From Dryococelus australis (Eukaryota > Arthropoda > Insecta > Phasmatodea > Phasmatidae), in the NCBI GenBank assembly GCA_029891345.1, contig CM057009.1, positions 309,631,666 to 309,695,665 on the forward strand: DNA of 64,000 nt, written 5' to 3'. The notes beneath the pieces were generated by a model. That model was not told the origin of the DNA, did no database searches, and worked only from the letters and a program-made list of their open reading frames with translations. Shown here piece by piece: positions 56,352-64,000 of this stretch. The first letter of the stretch is position 1, and every line of letters starts with the position of its first letter. The translations under genes and the position numbers were made by a program.

Positions 56352-57847
56352 GGTATTAATTGAATGTGTATTTTTCTAATACACAATGAAATGCTTTATC
56401 ATAGTAATTCACTGGAGGAATGTTTATATGATCGCTTTGTTGTCCTGGATGGTATGTAGGGAAGTGTTTGGTATAACTGATATGATGTAACAGAATGTAA
56501 TATAGGTATTGTTTATGTAATTGGGATTTACAAGTTAGAATATGTAGAAATGGATTACTGGTCTGGTTTTTAACAGCGAGTATAATATGACATCAAAATA
56601 TTATGAGTTATTTTAAACAACTTTCGATTGGTAGATGAAGTGTTTGGTTATACAGTTGTTTGATATGACATTTAATTATGATTGGTTGAGGGGGAAAGCT
56701 GGTCGACATATATAACAAATAATATGGTGATATGGTGAGCGCTCTGTTTCTGTAAATGAAGCGCAATGATATATCGGGAAGTGTGAAAAAAAAAAGAAAT
56801 TATTATTCATATAAAAGTCCGAAAAAATAAATGAATGCATCAAACAATTACAATATAACATGAATTTTAAAGTGAAATTTATAAGTGAATGGTGTGCAGT
56901 AGATGAGATGGTTCTAACATAACATTTCTTATAGAAAATGTTCTCTACTTAATTGAATATCTTGGGTGTGTAAAGATAAGGGCTGGCAGAATGTTGGAAC
57001 ATATGTCCTTCCGAATACAGGTATTTATCTTCGAATGGTAACTAAGTTATAAATGTTGTTTATGTATTGCATGTGAACTATATATGGAGATAGATTTTGA
57101 AAAGTTTTAAATTATTATTTTTTTAAAGTAATGAATCATAGCTCATATAATATGTTTAATTACCTTGGTATGGGTTCAAAATATATTTTCTTCCTCATAA
57201 ATTTTTATGTTCACAAAAAGTGTAAATTTTTTGGTGTGTTTAGGTGGACCACAGTGTTATCAAGCGATGAATGTTTAGGTATTTACTTCATTCTGTGTTA
57301 TCAAGCAATGGATGTTTAGGTATTTACTTTAGTCTGTGTGTGTGGTGGAGTGTATATATAAGTATGTTTTGTGGCATTGCGATAGCTTGTTAGATATGTT
57401 CTGTATCGCGAATGGTAAAGTTGCTATTCGCATAGGTTGTGTGAGTTCCATCGTTGGCTGTTGTATTACGTGTTTGTGATATGCACGGGCGGTGGGGAAC
57501 TAATGTATTGTCATCAGCACACATCCTTAGCGACAATGTTGGAAGTAGCATCACCTTCGCCTTCATCTCCTTTGCATATTATTGGTTGGTCGTACTCGCA
57601 TCCACCGTTCCAGAGATCTAGTCCCTCGGGGCGTTTGCTAGAGATGTGCGCATGGTCGCTCTCTCTCTCTCTCTTTTATTTTTAACTGTACTATATCAAC
57701 ATGGGTGTTATTTACACGACATTAAATTAATATTAACATATATTAAGTAAAACTGTATATGAATATTTACCTTCACCTGAATTTGAAGCATAGAATATAT
57801 TATTAACAATGTAATTGCCAAAATTAGGTTCTAAGTACACATATCCC

Positions 57848-57848
<1 letters not shown>

Positions 57849-57892
<44 letters not shown>
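57849..57892. repeat. TA microsatellite
   Basis: About 22 consecutive TA units preceded by GTGTGTG; it is absent from the matching place of the left arm (about 54710, where only ATATATATA is seen). Confidence 0.95.
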
Positions 57893-57894
<2 letters not shown>

Positions 57895-59429
57895 CTTTGT
57901 CGGATTTCAAAGCAATACAAAAACCTGATGTTGATGGGGCATGAAGTAAGGTTTTATATCTTAGTTAGCTTAAATGGGGAACTTGTGAATAATCTTGTGT
58001 GAATGGTAATTGTATCGGTAATTAGGTTAAAAAAAAGGAATGTACTTGTTTAGTTTAAATCAATAATGGCAATTTTGTTTTAAGCATATCGCATGTTTTC
58101 GAGGTATAAGGTATGTTTTTGTGGTATAACATGTTTTTTATATATAAGGTATTTTTTTTTAGGTATAACACATGTTATTTTTAGCTATAAGGTATGTTTT
58201 TTGTGGCGTGTTTTTGTAAGAAATATAGAGTAGTAATTTCGTATATGCCTGTGTTGAATTGGTCATTTCTAAAGTGTATGCATTTTTGGAAATAGATTTT
58301 TACATCGATATGCTTTGATTCTATGTATCTGTTATTCAGTTTTTGAATGTGTGTAGCCTTCCTAGTTAAAGCAATCACCTTCATGTTTTCCTTGAGTCCG
58401 TTGTTCTCCCTTCCGGAGATAACGATAGACTGATGTAGTAGTGATGTGTTGTAGGTGGTACGTTGATGTTTGGCGACCTGTGACAGCTTGGTAGAGAGAC
58501 GATGCAGACAGAGTGAGATAGGTTATGAAACAGTATATTGTTTACGCGTTTGTTTTGTAGTGCATTACAAGATGGTTTGCATATAGCCTAAGTTATGCAT
58601 AATATAAAACATATGTTGGTCGGAAGTTATCTTTGTTTATGGTAATATGTATACTTAGAGTGAAACTAATCATGTTAGTTAAACCTTTCAAGCCCAATTT
58701 AATTTGCGGTTTCAGGTGTCGCAAACAAAGAGAATTATAATACATACTGTACTTAAGTCGACGTGACACTTGTTTCGTGGCCATAGCCAATGAGCTGTAG
58801 GGTATACGTTCGACCACAGTTACATGAGCCGATTAGATCATAGACCTGTAAGATGGTTAGCATATCATTTACCCACAAGTAATATAATTTGTCACTGACT
58901 TTCGCATGTGCTGTATATACCAAAAATTATCAACACATACATAATGTACACAAATGTGCACACTAGGACTGAATTGGTTAAACAATATGTAAATACTATT
59001 TATAAGTGTTCTTGGCAGAAAATTAATAAAAAAGAGTGCATTCTCAAGGCTATAATTGTATTCTATTCTTGTTTGTTGTGTTTCATCGGTTGATATGTAG
59101 TTGTTTTCAGCTCACTTCATACATACTACTTCCATTTGGATATTCATTACATCAATACTCTGATTACTTTACTTGATATACGATTTAAAAAATATATCAT
59201 CTTAACCTTTATGGTTCTCGAATCGCTACGTTAATACTACTCGTGTGTAAATATTTTTTTCTAAATATTCATTTTTATACTCATATTTTACTCTTGATGT
59301 GTGAGTATTTAACTCTCCCATAGTATAACACCATAGATTATGACATCAATAACAAATTTGTTTCTTACTATCTTTTTTCATATACCTGAAGTGTACATAT
59401 CAAGGTCTCTTAATGTTTGGAAGGAAACA

Positions 59430-60060
59430 GCATCATAGTCTGTGTAGATAAACATGGCAGGACTATAGGGTGGAAGTTCTGCTGTTATAGAAACTAGAGG
59501 ACGAGTCCTTGGAGATGGTGTCACTACTAACATACCTGCTGGCAGAGTACATATGCTGTAATTCTGTGTGCATGGAAAAACATATCTGCATTATTTATAT
59601 AATCCGGCTTGAAATTAAATGAATGATTTTGGAGAAAATCTAGCTTCTCGAAGAAGCTTTTGTCTATATATGGAACACAAAATTTATGTTGTTCAATGTC
59701 TAAGTTTGTCTTTCTTAAAACATCTATAATGATGTTTACCATCGTAAGATTCTCTGTAATTGATGTCCTTACTATCTCAGAGTATGACATAGGTCGGTGA
59801 TAGCTTAGGAGCACAGAGATTAATGGAACAATTACTATCTTTGCACACGAAGCTGGATACTAGTCTGATGGTATCGTGTGGTGAAAATTCTTTCCACTGT
59901 ATACGGAAATCCGTGTTCTCACTACATGTTTCAAGGAATATTGATTGTAAATAACTTCACGCGCATTTTTAAAGGTAATGCGATATTGTAGACCTTCATA
60001 TGCGTATTCGAAGCAGGCGCTGGGAGGTTGTACATTATGCATAGTGTTGTGCCAATCCAC
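59430..60060 (-). pseudogene. Unknown gene of element D, right-arm copy
   Basis: Inverse partner of 52826-53478. The minus strand gives ACFEYAYEGLQYRITFKN at about 60020-59960, SYHRPMSYSEIVRTSITENL at about 59800-59745 and LPAGMLVVTPSPRTRPLVSI then TAELPPYSPAMF at about 59540-59450, in different frames. It lacks any equivalent of the left-only region upstream. Confidence 0.5.
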
Positions 60061-61580
60061 CCACAGTTCGTCAGAGCTCCCGTCCTGTCGGCTCTCCGAG
60101 CCTCGATACCTTGCAACAGAGAATCCTAAGATCTCCTGTAAGCCTGTAGGGTTGTAGGGCGGACAGAATTTGTAAGTGATAGTGTGTGTGGAGGTGCAGT
60201 ACCCCCCTCATGCCTACTCGGTTGTGAAGCTCTGGCCGATGGGTCAAGAAGTCAGTTTCTACCCAGCTTTTGGGACATCAACACATGTGGCTTTGCGACA
60301 TCTCACTTTCTCTCCGACCAGACTATATGCGTGATTGCTTAAGTAAATGCAATTCCCATTTTTTCCCGGAAAAGAACACTCATCCTTAGTTGTGAACATG
60401 CAGCCAATTTGTAATTACGCACGTGCATTTCCTGTAAATTCTCAAAAATTTCTAAGTCGAAACTTACATAAATACTCTGACTGGGAGTCGAAACCAGTAG
60501 TCTTAACATTTTCCCAACTTCAAAAATAATTAAGTGTTCTGCCCAGTAGTCGAACTCAGTAATTATGCTTGTATTCGTTGCTAATTACATGGTTACGCAA
60601 GTATGGACTTGCACGGATACTTCATTGCATGATTACTTCATTACACGATTACATAATACAAGTGAATTCTTCTCTCCACACCAACGAGTCGTCGAGACCA
60701 GTGAATGCAATAGTCGTTGAGCGTCAGTCGATCAAGGGACGTCGTGCAGGTAACATCTACGAAGCATCTCTCGTAAGTATATTTCCCATTTTTCACATAA
60801 AAGAACTACCTATGTGATTGCATCGTTCAATGCATAAATATTAAGTGACTCGACCAAAGGGTCAACTGTTCAAAGGTTTAAGTGAGGTTATGTTAGGTGG
60901 CAAGCTCAAAAAGGCCAAGGTCCAGGTCATTAGGACTCAAAAACAATATGGCAATCTCAAAAATAAATGTCTAATAAATTCAAAAATTAAAGAATATCAC
61001 GTACCCTGACCGAGATTCGAACCCCGCAGTTCAAAAATAACATTTCATTTATTACCCTAAGCCGAAAACCAACTCAAAAATACATTTTTGCTCAACTCAA
61101 AAATAAAATATTATTAGAGATCCTGTCTGATATTCGAACCTGGTAGTCCAAAAATACCTAACATTACATTTATTGCCCTAAGCAGGAAACGAACTCAAAA
61201 ATAAATGTTTGTGAAAATAAAAATTAAATAATATTTAGGACCCTGTCTGAGATTCGAACTCGGTAATCTAAAAATAAATAATTGCATTCGTCGGGCAACT
61301 AACTACAAGTGTACCAGAAGTGTAGCCGAAAGTAGGTCAAGGTCAATGTAAAGGTCAAGATCATCTGGACTCAAAAGCTTGGAATGATAAAGCATGAAAA
61401 AACAACCTGGAATGATAGAGCGTGAAAAAGTGGAATAATAGAGTATGAAAAATAACATACTTTCCACCAACGTGGCGGAGTCCAAGTTAGCAGAGTCCCA
61501 AATGGCGGAATTCAATATGACGGTCGTCCGCTCGACCCGACCCCCGACCAATGCACCAGCTCCCCCATTATACATCTACT

Positions 61581-64000
61581 TATGATGATTGAATATGGAA
61601 TTACTTTTTCTACAGAGACATCAACTTTACTGGAGCGTATCATTTTATGTGTCCCTTAAATTATGTCAGTTAGGGTTAGGAATTTTTCAAATGTTTATTT
61701 TAGATGTTATCAACTTTATTATTACGGTATCTGAGTTTCACTGACTTAAAGGCGATCCGTACACATTTCCGGTGAATAATACTGCACTGAACAATTAACC
61801 TTATGACGGTCACAAAATATTTTGTTGCCATTCGCCCTAACAACCTTCTGTGGTGAACACAAAATTGCAACTAAAAGTTGTCACTACTAAAATTTGGGCC
61901 ACTAATTTTACTTTTGTGGCGGCTACAATAAAATGTTACGTTCGTCACAAAGAAAGTTTTATTGGGTGAGTACCAATAAAATACTTTGTGGCCACCGCAA
62001 AGTAGTTTTTCAGTATACTTATACTGTAAAACAGTGGTTTCCAGTATAAGTTCCACTTGTTCGCATGCCAGAACCATGTCATATTTAAATCACTGTTTCA
62101 ACTTTACGATTTTTGAAAATCGCTAAAATTAATTATTTATTATAATCTATCGATGTCTGTAATTTTATGAAAATTAATTTTTACGGCATGCTTTTTGTTT
62201 TGCAGTGACTCAGCAATATTCTTAATTGAAAGAACTTTGTACATATATTCCATTGTTCTGAGTATAATCGCTCTTCATATGCGTGTCTGGTTTTCGAATT
62301 GTAGTTTCGGTTAGTGTTTCGTTCCTCACTTATCCAATTACACAAAATGCCGCTGCACTGTCAACCTGAATGAGTGATATTACTTTCTGAAACACCAGTC
62401 TGTGAATGTCTGATGAGCGGCCACCAAGTGGCGAATTAGGAAGTTGGACTGGAAATCTCCGGATGCAGCGGTGGTATTCACTGTTGCCGGAAATCAGAAT
62501 TCAATGATGAAATTAAGCCATTTAAGTAATTAGTTAGCTGCTCATGATTTCCACTTTTCATTCGTGTCAGCGATTTGGATTCTGTTTAGAAGGCGATGCA
62601 ATTTTCTGTATCCTTACGTCACATTATCCCACCATCGACGATAACCATACGACTATTACTACTTTTATATAAAATGTATTACTGGATCACTTATATTATT
62701 TAGTGAAACTGAAAATTTAGTCCATAAAATGACTGTGATTGATGTCGTGTGAAATAGTGCTTCAGAGAAGTTTTATTCTCTGTAACACTGCATGAATCTA
62801 AGCGATCACACACAAACTAATTAATTAGGACTGAGAGATTTACTGTATTTCTTCGTACATGTGTCATTAATAACATTAATGTCAGTTCACAAAATCGTAC
62901 GGGTAAAAACGCAAATAAGGCGTGAATTGTATAAAATTTTATTCCAAATTGGAGGTTAAAAAAAAAAAAAATTGAATCTGAAAAATAACGATACCAAACC
63001 ACACAACACAGTCAATTTAATGTACTATATCACGGCATTATCGACCGAAAATATAACACAGTGGAAAAGACGACGCAATAAAAGAAACGTGAATGATATC
63101 TGTAAGTTTAACTGCCGTGACCAGAGTAAACAACTACTATCTGAAGTGGTGATGAAACATCTTGGTAACAGTGTTGTCTCGGGGAAACTTTAACGTGAGT
63201 TATATGAGGGAGTTTACTTATCCTTTATTTAAGCTCCGAACCAGAAAAATTGCTTTTAAAATACATACCACAAGATTAACTTATATAAAGTGAAGTAGGC
63301 AAGAAGAGATGAACGCTCAACACCAAAGTATAGTTACCAAGGCGCATTAAAATGCGGCTCAGCTTCCCAATGAAATTTGTGAACGTTGCCAAATTTAAGG
63401 TTTGTAATTTGTTCTGTTTATTTTTTTTACACCGCCGAGAAAAACACAAGCTGCAACTTAATTGCGTAAAATCAATGCGCGAGAGCAGTAGTCATACACA
63501 CTGAGTATCTTTTACAGTACAAGTGTCTAATCAAGGAATCGTAAAATAATAACTGTTTTAAATGTATTAACACACACCTGAGTCACCAATCCGTACATAT
63601 ATTGGAAAGCTAATGAATTTATGCAACTCTCTATTAGCAATATATTACGACTAAGAGGCCGTTTATTTAACTTCTCTTTTCAATAATGTTCATTAAATTC
63701 GACGCATCGCCCGTCAGGGTCCGCTATTTGAGGCTCACGACCATATGAACACTAAGTGTGGTACTTGCAAACTCGTCAGAGGACATTCGCCTCTATGTGC
63801 AGGTCGGTGAATGGGTCTTACATTCGTTCAGCGAGCAGCAACGGGTCTTCAAGAAGCTAGTCTATTGTTGTAAGGAGTGCCAACCCACATTTACGCGTGT
63901 TCCACCAGTCTGCAATATGTAAGAAACTGTTAGTAAAGTTTTTTACAAAAAAATTTTCTTGAAAGCGTTTGTTAACATTCGCTAAGTAATTTTGCTTCTA
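61581..64000. other. Non-coding flank, nothing recognised
   Basis: AT-rich sequence. Some TTTGTGGC/GCCACAAAG-like words at 61885-62010 suggest a decayed small inverted-repeat element, but no boundaries could be set. No FAR exon, RNA gene or transposase was seen. Confidence 0.4.

Larger units (their letters stand above)
49597..61580. mobile_element. Element D, 12 kb foldback element
   Basis: The left end AGTAGATGTATAATGGGGAA then GCTGGTGCATGGGTCGGGGG equals, with few changes, the reverse complement of the right end (61580 inward: AGTAGATGTATAATGGGGGA then GCTGGTGCATTGGTCGGGGG). Inverted similarity was followed at many points inward: CCATTTTGG/CCATCTTGG blocks, B-box-like repeats, the GACAGGACGGGAGCTCTGACGA block (51278; inverse at 60075-60093), the conserved ORF, a 22-bp array, and TCATATAA.CATTCCT near the centre. 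The arms end at about 56095 and 56352, leaving a spacer of about 256 bp. The left arm is about 1.3 kb longer, mainly through 51312-52826. No flanking target duplication was seen. Confidence 0.85.
56352..61580 (-). repeat. Right arm of element D
   Basis: Inverted copy of the left arm. Right-only sequence includes a CT microsatellite at 57656-57675 with flanking GC-richer sequence (57575-57655) and a TA microsatellite. Confidence 0.8.

Noticed and set aside
61850..62010. Possible MITE with TTTGTGGC/GCCACAAAG words
   Set aside because: The inverted similarity is too weak to define ends, and no target duplication was found.
63720..63900. GC-richer stretch with TTCAGCGAG similar to 3452
   Set aside because: The shared word is short, and no flanking repeat or LTR structure could be confirmed.

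Overview
The window looks like nuclear DNA of an insect with a large, repeat-rich genome. The evidence is a spliced fatty acyl-CoA reductase (FAR) gene with a 7.1 kb intron, tRNA-derived SINEs, TA-flanked MITEs, Tc1/mariner-type transposase remnants and almost no open coding sequence. The species cannot be read from the sequence; low gene density would fit a polyneopteran insect, but that is inference.

Layout. 1-519 is the broken C-terminal end of a Maverick/Polinton-type integrase. 520-7107 is AT-rich non-coding DNA with tandem repeats. 7108-7365 and 14494-14614 are the last two coding exons of a FAR gene on the + strand; the intron holds SINEs, two MITEs and GC-rich patches. The upstream FAR exons were not found in the window.

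From 14972 onward the sequence is mostly a cluster of large elements that appear to share one end design: an AGTAG-type tip, then 50-100 bases further in a CCATCTTG block, with the opposite end inverted. I call them A (left end 14972, right end not found), B (19768-26842), C (27913-37382) and D (49597-61580). B carries a frameshifted copy of a DUF8207-like gene and a 3.4 kb GT-rich quasi-repeat domain. C carries an inverted pair of C2HC zinc-finger gene remnants. D is a 12 kb foldback: two arms of about 5-6.5 kb around a 256 bp spacer, each with a decayed copy of the same unknown gene. The left arm has an extra 1.5 kb with a small signal-peptide-bearing ORF on the opposite strand. These elements are the most unusual part of the window.

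Outside them are a Tc1/mariner transposase pseudogene (26944-27535), a mariner-like deletion derivative with long inverted repeats (40681-41387), more SINE copies (39-44 kb), a second copy of the TA-flanked MITE (44682-44909), a 140 bp tandem array (46.0-46.7 kb) and a broken DUF7869-like transposase gene between inverted repeats (46.7-48.9 kb). 61581-64000 shows nothing recognisable.

The FAR gene is the only cellular gene here likely to be functional. Element calls rest on reading by eye and need dot plots and database searches.
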